A stretch of 64,000 nucleotides of DNA. Origin: CALESS01 sp041741455 (lineage in GTDB: Bacteria; Chloroflexota; Anaerolineae; Anaerolineales; Anaerolineaceae). Positions 41,619 to 48,992 of the stretch are shown piece after piece. Positions within the stretch are counted from its first letter, which is position 1, and each line of letters begins with the position of its first letter. Below the pieces are notes generated by a model that saw only the letters and a program-made list of their open reading frames with translations, had not been told where the DNA came from and ran no database searches. The translations under genes and the position numbers were made by a program. Where the stretch lies: the NCBI GenBank assembly GCA_041741455.1, contig JBGSJZ010000121.1, positions 1-64,000 on the forward strand. The letters are read 5' to 3'.

Positions 41619-43937
41619 TTACTTTATTCCTAGCATTCGCCTGAGTATAAATATCAAGAATATTTTCCTGATTTGTCTTCCGGCTTCTAAAGCGCTTATC
41701 ATATCCGCCGGATGTGAGCTATACTCTGATATCTCATATTCCTGAAGAAATATTCTTCCAGGTTCTTCCGCTTGCGGAATTAATATGAGGAGTAATGAGA
41801 CTCGTTCTCCTGCAGTCATTCCAACCTCAAGTTTTTTACCCAGCCAGGTTAACATCAGGTTGATCCAACGGAGCATTTTTTGCAATTGAAGGCTGTCTCT
41901 CTCGCTTCCCAAGTTTAACAGCCACTCAGGCACTACTCGCCCCCTTTTTCTCAGATAAATCTCAATTCGTTCCCAAATTGTCCCTTGAGAATTACCCGAC
42001 AGCTTACGTAGGATAAATATGATCACAACAACAATGGTCAAGGAAATCATCATGAACCAGGCAAAGGCTCTGCCGTTCTGACTCACCATATTAACTTGAT
42101 CATCCATGGATTTTTCCGGCTGGGCTTCAGGCAGCTCATCACCGTCCATCTCAATCGGCGGTGGAAAGTTCGGCCCTACCAATTTATCGGTTGGCTGGGG
42201 TTTATCTTCGGGTAATACACGTTCAGGCTGAGCTGTTGTTGGCTCAAACTCCACCCAACCCACCCCCACGAAATAAACTTCGGGCCAGGCGTGGCTGTCT
42301 TTCTTACGAACGATGAACGACGAATCTTCTGAAACAAATTCTCCTATGGCAAATCCTGCAGAAAGCCGGGCTGGGACACCCAACGACCGAAGCATCAACA
42401 CTTCAGCACTTGCGTAATAATTACAGAACCCTTTTTGATAATCGAACAAAAACCATTCGATCACATCTTTGCCACCCGGTGGACGCTCCATCTCTTCGGT
42501 GTAACTGATTGTATTCCGTAAATAATTAGTGATGATGACAGCCTTGTCGTATGGGTTCTCAATGTCACGAGTTAAATCTTTTGCCAGCAAAACAATGCGC
42601 GGTGATACAGTATCCGGCAATACCAGATACCGTTCTATGATCCAATCTGGATAATCCTCCCCGGATTCCTTTAATTGTTTTATGGTCGGGTCAGAAAGCC
42701 TTGATTGAACCCGGTAAACCTCTCCTGCGTTCATGGGTGGTTCCGCTTGCAAACCCAAAATGTCAATCTCTCCTTCACCCGCCGGAGCAGTTTGCACCTG
42801 GACAGCCCGGCTAAAATTGATCGGAATCCCAGGTGCAACAATTGTCCTGGATACAGGCAGCAAGGAAGTGATATTCAGCGTTGTTCCAGTTTGATTATCA
42901 AGGGTCTCGCTGCTGACTCGCCAATCATTGGCCGGGTTAAGTGATTGATCCGTGGAGGAGGTAACCCAGCCTTTGGTCTCATATAGGTCATAGGATCTGG
43001 CCTTCCAGTAATAACGCAATTCCTGGGCTTTCACAGTCCGAGGGATTTCAACTTTAAATATAATTTCATCCCCGGTAGCAGCGCGTTGGCCAAGCTCAAT
43101 AGAAGGGCCATAAAAATTGCTAACCTCGACCACCGGATTAGTGAGACCAGCGACAGCATTCGAGAGCCGGTCTCGAAAGATCTCCCAGGAACGCTCCCAT
43201 CTTCTTTGCACAGCGCTTCCTGGTGTCATTGCCTGGAAAACGACAGGAAGATTCCAGGCTGCTAAAACAAATGCCAGGCTGAGGATCAGCATCCATCTCG
43301 TCAGGTTGATCCCAATTTCAGAATCCTCCATGACAGCATTCTCAGCCCAACCTTCTCGCAATTTTAAAAGAAACAACCGGGCCAACAATAGCAAAGTCAG
43401 GAAAAAATATAGGCCTGAGTAGCGATTCCGGCTGCTCAGAAATGGGTGGTAAAAATCCACAATTACCAATAAAAAGGTTAGGATAATGATGGGCCACCAC
43501 GGTTTTCCATACCGGGCCACCCGAAAGCCAGTGGTCAGAGCCAGGATCCAAATTAGCAATCCCATGAAAGTGAGAAATAACAACGGATCACTTACAGGAA
43601 TGTCTTTGAAGAAGAGGTTCAGGGTATCTTTCAAACGCTCAAACACTAAAAACAATCGGCCAGACCATTGCATTTTTTCACTAACGATCATGCCTAATTG
43701 CCAGAGTAAAAAGAAACCAGAATATGAAAGACTAAACATTAATACTGTCACAGTACCAAACCTGCTTGCCCCCAGCAACAACCCGAGAATAACCCCAAAC
43801 AAAGCTAGGATATTCATCATCCATAAATTAGGAGACCAATTGGTGACACTTAGGCGCGCTGCAACGACCCCCACCAGGAAAACCACCAGCAACCCAGCCG
43901 GCCAATCCCACCAACGTTTTTTCATTTCCATTTGCAT
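41619..43937 (-). CDS. Membrane protein with extracytoplasmic transglutaminase-like domain
   Basis: A TgpA-type protein of about 772 residues. The N-terminal half of the first 220 residues has about six membrane helices, followed by an extracytoplasmic region. The transglutaminase core has the catalytic triad Cys in GFCNYYASAEVLMLRSLGV (start of that motif) and His in KKDSHAWPEVYF, ending GVGWVEFEPT. A further membrane helix (around residue 640) and a cytoplasmic tail follow. It may crosslink or cleave cell-surface proteins or peptides. Start choice is uncertain: TTG 43949, ATG 43937, 43931 and 43925 are in frame, and none has a good SD. Confidence 0.85.
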   Translation of the reverse strand: MQMEMKKRWWDWPAGLLVVFLVGVVAARLSVTNWSPNLWMMNILALFGVILGLLLGASRFGTVTVLMFSLSYSGFFLLWQLGMIVSEKMQWSGRLFLVFERLKDTLNLFFKDIPVSDPLLFLTFMGLLIWILALTTGFRVARYGKPWWPIIILTFLLVIVDFYHPFLSSRNRYSGLYFFLTLLLLARLFLLKLREGWAENAVMEDSEIGINLTRWMLILSLAFVLAAWNLPVVFQAMTPGSAVQRRWERSWEIFRDRLSNAVAGLTNPVVEVSNFYGPSIELGQRAATGDEIIFKVEIPRTVKAQELRYYWKARSYDLYETKGWVTSSTDQSLNPANDWRVSSETLDNQTGTTLNITSLLPVSRTIVAPGIPINFSRAVQVQTAPAGEGEIDILGLQAEPPMNAGEVYRVQSRLSDPTIKQLKESGEDYPDWIIERYLVLPDTVSPRIVLLAKDLTRDIENPYDKAVIITNYLRNTISYTEEMERPPGGKDVIEWFLFDYQKGFCNYYASAEVLMLRSLGVPARLSAGFAIGEFVSEDSSFIVRKKDSHAWPEVYFVGVGWVEFEPTTAQPERVLPEDKPQPTDKLVGPNFPPPIEMDGDELPEAQPEKSMDDQVNMVSQNGRAFAWFMMISLTIVVVIIFILRKLSGNSQGTIWERIEIYLRKRGRVVPEWLLNLGSERDSLQLQKMLRWINLMLTWLGKKLEVGMTAGERVSLLLILIPQAEEPGRIFLQEYEISEYSSHPADMISALEAGRQIRKIFLIFILRRMLGIK

Positions 43938-43940
43938 TTG

Positions 43941-43970
43941 AGTGTACAATAAATACTAGGCCTTCGTCAA
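43941..43970 (-). promoter_or_regulatory. Promoter of the transglutaminase-domain gene, short or no leader
   Basis: On the minus strand, -35 TTGACG (43965-43970) and -10 TACACT (43941-43946) are 18 bases apart. The start would fall about 43934, next to the candidate ATGs at 43937 and 43931, none with an SD. Confidence 0.45.
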
Positions 43971-43988
43971 TAATAGGAGACACTCTGC

Positions 43989-44987
43989 ATGGACCCACTC
44001 ACGCAATTTGAAATAAACCTGATTCAATTCCTGCAAAGCCTTGGGGAATGGCTTAAGACACCTATGCTGGCATTCTCTTTCCTTGGCCAGGAAGAATTTT
44101 TCATGGCGTTATTGCCATTTCTATACTGGTGTGTGGATGCCCGTCTCGGCCTTCAAATTGCGGTTATGACTGTTCTAAGTAACTTGGGTGTGACTTCGCT
44201 CAAACTGGTTTTTCGCCTGCCTCGCCCCTTTTGGCTGGATGCGAATATCCAACCCTGGAGCGCTGAGACATCATTTGGAATGCCCTCCGGTCATGCAACG
44301 ACTGCTGCCAGCGTCTGGGGGGTTCTGATAGTCTATCTGCGCAAAAAATGGACAACCATCATCATCCTGTCCATCATTTTTTTCATTGGCATCTCTCGGG
44401 TTTTTCTGGGTATGCACTTTCTTACTCAAGTTCTCGCCGGTTGGCTCCTGGGTGGATTATTGTTATGGATCGTAATTCGCCTTACACCTCCGATTCTGCG
44501 TTGGTTTCTTAAATATTCAATCGGTGTTCAAATCGGCTTGGTTTTTCTCAGTTCTGTTCTACTCGTGGGGATTTATCTGGTCTTTTATCTACCCAGTGTT
44601 GGTTGGCAAGCCCCAGCCCAGTGGGTTGAACTGGGTAGCCGGCCCTTGGAGGGCGAGCCTTACAATCCAATTGAATTGAGCGGCGTTTTCACATTGGCTG
44701 GAACCTGGTTCGGTGGGTTGGGCGGAGCCGCCTGGTATTATCATCGCCATGGGTTGCTAAACACTTCCGGATCCTATCTTCAAAAGACCGTGCGTTATTT
44801 ACTGGGTGTGGCCATCGTCATCCTTCTATGGTATGGATTAGGATCCATCTTCCCTCGTACACCAACCCTGGATGCCTATCTCCTGCGTTTTCTGCGTTAT
44901 ACCATCATCAGTTTATGGATGACCGTCTTTGCACCCTGGACATTTATAAAACTAAATCTACTCATCCAATCAAAACGATCAAGTTAG
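43989..44987 (+). CDS. PAP2-family membrane phosphatase
   Basis: A 332-residue protein with several membrane helices. The acid phosphatase motifs are KLVFRLPRPFW (KxxxxxxRP), PSGHATTAA (PSGH) and SRVFLGMHFLTQVLAGW (SRxxxxxHxxxD-like, with the final Asp replaced by Gln). It may dephosphorylate undecaprenyl diphosphate, phosphatidate or similar lipids. AGGAG precedes the ATG. It is divergent from the transglutaminase gene and has a C-terminal extension of extra helices (from about residue 230). Confidence 0.88.
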   Translation: MDPLTQFEINLIQFLQSLGEWLKTPMLAFSFLGQEEFFMALLPFLYWCVDARLGLQIAVMTVLSNLGVTSLKLVFRLPRPFWLDANIQPWSAETSFGMPSGHATTAASVWGVLIVYLRKKWTTIIILSIIFFIGISRVFLGMHFLTQVLAGWLLGGLLLWIVIRLTPPILRWFLKYSIGVQIGLVFLSSVLLVGIYLVFYLPSVGWQAPAQWVELGSRPLEGEPYNPIELSGVFTLAGTWFGGLGGAAWYYHRHGLLNTSGSYLQKTVRYLLGVAIVILLWYGLGSIFPRTPTLDAYLLRFLRYTIISLWMTVFAPWTFIKLNLLIQSKRSS

Positions 44988-45042
44988 TTTATCGGGTCAA
45001 AATTGTTTATAATCAAGATAAAACAGAAAAAGGAGAGCAACC

Positions 45043-45267
45043 ATGCGCTTTTATGGTAAATTCATGATAGGAGCCTTTCTGGGCGGATTATTCGGAGGCC
45101 TGGTTGGATTGTTGATTGCGCCTGAATCAGGTCAACAATTACGCAGTCGGGTAAGCGGAACGATCGTTCAGATTCGCGATGAGGTTGTCCAGGCATCTGC
45201 TGATAAACGAAATGAATTGCAGGAACGGTTGAGCCAACTGCGCCAGTCAAATCCGCAGGAAAAATAA
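45043..45267 (+). CDS. YtxH-like small membrane protein
   Basis: A 74-residue protein with one glycine-rich membrane helix (GAFLGGLFGGLVGLLIAPES) followed by a charged amphipathic helix (RSRVSGTIVQIRDEV). This GxxxGxxAPxSG pattern is typical of YtxH-domain proteins. The function is unknown; some are stress-related. AAGGAGA is the SD. Terminators follow at 45334 and 45400. Confidence 0.8.
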   Translation: MRFYGKFMIGAFLGGLFGGLVGLLIAPESGQQLRSRVSGTIVQIRDEVVQASADKRNELQERLSQLRQSNPQEK

Positions 45268-45333
45268 TTTTTTTGAAACTTACCTAATTATCAGACCAAT
45301 CTGCTGATCCTATAAAAGATTATTAAGATCTGA

Positions 45334-45361
45334 ACATCAATTTCCTTGATGTCCTCTTTTT
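45334..45361 (+). terminator. Rho-independent terminator of ytxH-like gene
   Basis: ACATCAA (45334-45340) pairs with TTGATGT (45346-45352), followed by CCTCTTTTTC. Confidence 0.7.
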
Positions 45362-45399
45362 CACTTACTTTGAAACAATGATTTTTAGAAGTCAAAGAG

Positions 45400-45443
45400 A
45401 ATCAAAAGCTGCTTGTCATTTCAGAGACAAGCAGCTTTTGATT
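45400..45443. terminator. Long perfect hairpin between convergent genes
   Basis: An 18-bp perfect stem (45400-45417 with 45426-45443) with an 8-base loop lies between the ytxH-like gene and the minus-strand metalloprotease gene. The stem ends include AATCAAAAG/CTTTTGATT, so A/T runs flank the GC core in both directions. It probably terminates the minus-strand transcript. Confidence 0.75.
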
Positions 45444-45457
45444 ACTAGTAACCTAAC

Positions 45458-47527
45458 TTATCGGGTAACCTGATATCGGTAAATGGCAGGCTGAATAGTG
45501 AATCGAGTCGTGCCACTGACCACCAGGATTACGGAGTCTACCTGGCCACCTATTTGGATCGGCACACTCAATTGTTGAGTGTTTGTCAGCAGGTATGTCT
45601 GCACCGCCGGGTTCCTACCAGTTGTGACCACGCTTACCGCAAATGTCTGGGGAAGCCGGTTTTGAACTCTTACAAAACCCTCCGATAACCAGCCGCCTTC
45701 ATCCGTCTCAAAATCACTGGTGTAGCCCGCTGTTTCCACATGAATGTCATCCAACATCAGACCATTCAGGTTGACTGCTGCATCTGTAATATATTCGAAC
45801 CGAATTCGAATGGTTTTACCGGCATAGGCCGAAAGATCTACTACTTCGTTTTGCCAACCGTTGCTGGTTCCAGTATAACCCCAACCATACGCATTTCCCT
45901 GGGGATTGTAATCAGTTCCGCTTGGCGTCTCCAGGATCGTCCAGGTTTGACCGTTATCTTCAGACACGACCAGGTAAGCATAATCCCAACCCTCTTCGAT
46001 CTCATACCAGACATGATAATCGAGGGTGATGTTTTCGTTAACATTTGTAAAGTCAAACTCACGAGTCATGCTCATATCCGATTCATCCCCACGGTTTGAC
46101 CAGAAGGCATAGTCCCCGGAAAAAGGATCTTCGGGTAACAATCCAACTTCGTTCACTCCCTGAAATTGGAGGGTAAAGCTCCCATCGCAGGTAAATTCGA
46201 TGTAATCTGAACCATACTGGTTCACTTGGGATGTCTGCCAGGAAAGTGGGCAATCATACTGGGTTTCCTCCGGGAAGAAACTGGGCACATCCGCTCCACC
46301 TGTATAGGCATATTGTCCATTCGCCACATCAGGGTCATTAAGTAAATTCGACACAGCCCAATCTGCATATACTTCATCAGCCGTCAGGATCTCATTTGTG
46401 GTCGGACTAATGAAATTTTTATCATCTAAAACTTTATCCAGGCTATCCATTCCATTGTCGTCATCTTTTACCAGAGCTTGCGTGATATCACTACCAAACT
46501 GATCAAGGATGTAAGAAACAAACAAATAGGATGAACCATAGTGTGGATATGAATCACCATAATCTGGCCAGTAGTTCAATTGGAGATCTGGATTTGTAGC
46601 GAATATATATGCTGCACCCCCTGGATCATATCCGTTAATGAACGATGCCAACTCTGAGAAACCCTCATTCATCCATGTTTCTTCGTTACGATCCAGGTTC
46701 CAGTGAATCATGTGCTGGAATTCATGGGCTAAGGTGCCGAATATATCTTGATCATCCAATTGCAGGTTATCTGCGCTGATGACAAACATTTCATGGCCAT
46801 TTGAAAATTCATGAGCAAGCGGGTGAACTGCGTCTGCTGATGAAAAATATCCTAACAAATTTCTCCCAATATTTGAAGCATAAAGGATGTATAGCTTCAA
46901 ATCATTATCTACTCCAGGGGAATTCTCACTCCCAAAGAAATTTCGATTGGTTGGATATATCTTCTGGTCAAATTCATCGACCAGTATTTGAATGTCCTGA
47001 ATGGAATAATCTACCCCATTTTCCACCCAAAAGTACACATGTTCTCCGCTGACGCGAAGCGATGCATCAATTTGAAAGTTTTCATCTGTGTCCATGTTGG
47101 AGACCCAGAATTTTCGAGATTCGCCTACTTGTGCTGGTTGAATGGATGCTTCGACACTTAGAGGAATTTCACCCTTTCCGCCCAATCGTTTCGCTAATTC
47201 ACGTAAATCATTGACCGGGATGATTGCTTGCTCCAAGGTCCGTAAAGTTTCCCAGGCTGCTTCACTTGTCTCTCCAACCGGTTGGGGCGTGGATTGACTT
47301 AGGTTGGCAGGATCATCCTGAGTTGGGAATTCAACCTGGGGAACCTCGATGGTAGGTACCTCAAAAGTAGGGAAATTAAACTCAATCAAGGGATCTTCAT
47401 CAACGGTTTCAACTTGCTGAGAATAGACCAATACTCCAGCAAGGGCCAGGCAGCAGCAAATAGATATACAACCAAATACCACCACAACGATCACTAATAT
47501 TTTCGACCAAGTTGGCCAGTTACTCAT
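45458..47527 (-). CDS. Membrane-anchored M6-like metalloprotease
   Basis: A 689-residue protein. An N-terminal membrane helix (about residues 10-32) is followed by a Pro/Glu-rich stalk (FPTFEVPTIEVPQVEFPTQ). The zinc site is HEFQHMIHW in a TLAHEFQHMIHWNLDRNE context, with ETWMNEGFSELASF as a further family feature. The C-terminal third has a beta-sandwich region (ENITLDYHVWYEIEEGWDYA) like the domain following immune inhibitor A type proteases. It probably digests proteins outside the cell while tethered. AGGAG precedes the ATG; the start overlaps the flippase-like gene stop by 4 bases. Confidence 0.82.
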   Translation of the reverse strand: MSNWPTWSKILVIVVVVFGCISICCCLALAGVLVYSQQVETVDEDPLIEFNFPTFEVPTIEVPQVEFPTQDDPANLSQSTPQPVGETSEAAWETLRTLEQAIIPVNDLRELAKRLGGKGEIPLSVEASIQPAQVGESRKFWVSNMDTDENFQIDASLRVSGEHVYFWVENGVDYSIQDIQILVDEFDQKIYPTNRNFFGSENSPGVDNDLKLYILYASNIGRNLLGYFSSADAVHPLAHEFSNGHEMFVISADNLQLDDQDIFGTLAHEFQHMIHWNLDRNEETWMNEGFSELASFINGYDPGGAAYIFATNPDLQLNYWPDYGDSYPHYGSSYLFVSYILDQFGSDITQALVKDDDNGMDSLDKVLDDKNFISPTTNEILTADEVYADWAVSNLLNDPDVANGQYAYTGGADVPSFFPEETQYDCPLSWQTSQVNQYGSDYIEFTCDGSFTLQFQGVNEVGLLPEDPFSGDYAFWSNRGDESDMSMTREFDFTNVNENITLDYHVWYEIEEGWDYAYLVVSEDNGQTWTILETPSGTDYNPQGNAYGWGYTGTSNGWQNEVVDLSAYAGKTIRIRFEYITDAAVNLNGLMLDDIHVETAGYTSDFETDEGGWLSEGFVRVQNRLPQTFAVSVVTTGRNPAVQTYLLTNTQQLSVPIQIGGQVDSVILVVSGTTRFTIQPAIYRYQVTR

Positions 47528-48537
47528 TCGTCAACTCCTTCAATTCCGGTTCCAGTCTTTTTTCGTATTCCCAATTGCCATCCGCCGATCAAGCCAGCAA
47601 TCACCACTACCACAACACTCGTTGCTTGTAAGAGGAGCATATATGTCAATGCCTGGCTTTTCGATATGCCAAATAACGGCAACAAGGTGACTGCCACAAA
47701 TTGGTAAACACCCACATAACCAGGCGTGGATGGAATGGCACTGGATAGTCCTAATCCTACCAGAAAGAGCATGACCTGTGCAAGTGATAGCGTTAGACCT
47801 AAAGCTTTGCCTACGAGGATGGCGATGATTCCGTCAACAAACCAGATGATTGCAGAAAAGAACAGGAAACCACCAGCCCGAACCGGATGAACAAATGCCT
47901 TTCCGCCCATTAAGAATCGATTGATAAAAGAAATCAAGACATCCTTCAATTTTTGATGGATTGGCAGGATTTGAACCATTTTTCTGAATAAGTTTTCGAA
48001 TCTAGGGGCGGTTATCAAAACTATAACCGCCACTCCCCCCAGGATGGCCATAATTGGCATAGTTTGTTCCATCCAATCCGGCAGATTGGACAATGAATGA
48101 GCTGATAGCACAGCAATAATCACCAGGATCAGCACATCCAGGATTCTTTCAGTCAAGGCGGTCGCAAAAATATATCCCAAACCTAGTCCGGTTTTCCGGC
48201 TGAGTGCTGCAGACCGGATCACCTCACCCGCCCGGGCAGGTAGCGTCATATTTCCCAGGTACCCAACTGAGGCAGCCCAGAATAAGGTCAATGGTGGGAT
48301 TTTCATCTCTGCCGAAAGCAGAACCCCCCAACGAATTCCCCTCAAGGCAAGGTTAAAAGTAGTCAGTCCAAGGCCAACCAGGAAAAGACCCCAATCAGCC
48401 TTTTTGATCGTCATCCAAACTTCAATCCATAATATATCTCTCAGAGAGAGATATAGCAGAACTATGGCCAGCAATACTGCAAATAAAAGCAACCATCGCC
48501 GTCGACCTGGAACACCCAGATTATGATCATCCATCAT
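47524..48537 (-). CDS. Flippase-like/lysylphosphatidylglycerol synthase-type membrane protein
   Basis: A protein of about 337 residues with about eight membrane helices of the UPF0104/AglD family. Motifs include RGIRWGVLL, TLPARAGEVIRSAAL and GLGLSSAIPSTPGYVGVYQ. Family members move lipid-linked sugars or lipids, or are the membrane part of MprF. The frame is open to a TTG at 48546; the ATG at 48537 (or 48534) is preferred, with no clear SD. It is translationally coupled to the M6-like protease. Confidence 0.82.
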   Translation of the reverse strand: MMDDHNLGVPGRRRWLLLFAVLLAIVLLYLSLRDILWIEVWMTIKKADWGLFLVGLGLTTFNLALRGIRWGVLLSAEMKIPPLTLFWAASVGYLGNMTLPARAGEVIRSAALSRKTGLGLGYIFATALTERILDVLILVIIAVLSAHSLSNLPDWMEQTMPIMAILGGVAVIVLITAPRFENLFRKMVQILPIHQKLKDVLISFINRFLMGGKAFVHPVRAGGFLFFSAIIWFVDGIIAILVGKALGLTLSLAQVMLFLVGLGLSSAIPSTPGYVGVYQFVAVTLLPLFGISKSQALTYMLLLQATSVVVVVIAGLIGGWQLGIRKKTGTGIEGVDE

Positions 48538-48546
48538 TTTATCCAA

Positions 48547-48992
48547 TTCTTGATCTTATCTTTTTTACCTAACATCTATTGGCACCATTATATTCACTTC
48601 AGTCAACATCTGACATTACAATTAGGTTAGTCCGGAAAAATGTTATTTCCGATATAATCTAGAAAAGACACCTTACTGACTCGGGCGTTGCTGACTATTG
48701 AAAACGACCTCCTCATGCCGAACACGTTGATCGTGACGCATCTCTGGGTTATGCCAATAGATACTTCACCCCTCCATTGCTCAGAGAGACAATCATAAAC
48801 TAGCTGCTCGCACACTCGGAGGTATGGGTCACACAAGACGATTTTTTTACTTCACCTGGTAAGGGCAAAGCGGCCAGAACAGTTGAGATCTTTACAAGAG
48901 GTGTATATCCCCGGCTGCTTCCCTAAAGGAATGCTTCGCGATCGCCCTTACCGGCCAGGTTTTAGTCATTAACATCAAATAAGGAAGAACGA
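48547..48992 (+). other. Intergenic region with structured leader
   Basis: About 445 bases lie between divergent genes. A -10-like TATAAT (48653-48658) without a good -35 box could start a leader of about 330 bases for the oxidoreductase. Small hairpins occur (for example ATGC/GCAT enclosing CACG/CGTG at about 48715-48741, and TCTCTG/CAGAGA at 48751-48787), and a stronger structure lies at 48854-48960. No known RNA class is recognised. A 69-codon minus-strand frame here was not accepted. Confidence 0.45.
48854..48960 (+). ncRNA. Structured RNA element or leader of unknown class
   Basis: A long-range stem pairs ACCTGGTAAGGGC (48854-48866) with GCCCTTACC-GG-CCAGGT (48944-48960; GG bulge). Inside it AAGCGGCC (48868-48875) pairs with GGCTGCTT (48913-48920) with one G-U pair, and a small TCTT/AAGA hairpin sits in the loop. 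The element ends 32 bases before the ATG at 48993. It could be a riboswitch, protein-binding leader or independent small RNA; it does not match T-box, cobalamin or SRP RNA patterns. Confidence 0.5.

Noticed and set aside
48627..48836. 69-codon minus-strand open frame in the leader region
   Set aside because: It overlaps hairpins and a promoter-like box on the plus strand and shows no protein-like features.
48854..48960. SRP RNA resemblance on the minus strand (GGAAGCAGCC)
   Set aside because: Although this short string occurs in 4.5S RNA, the CAGG and GGAA tetraloop parts are missing, and the minus-strand fold is not an SRP RNA hairpin.
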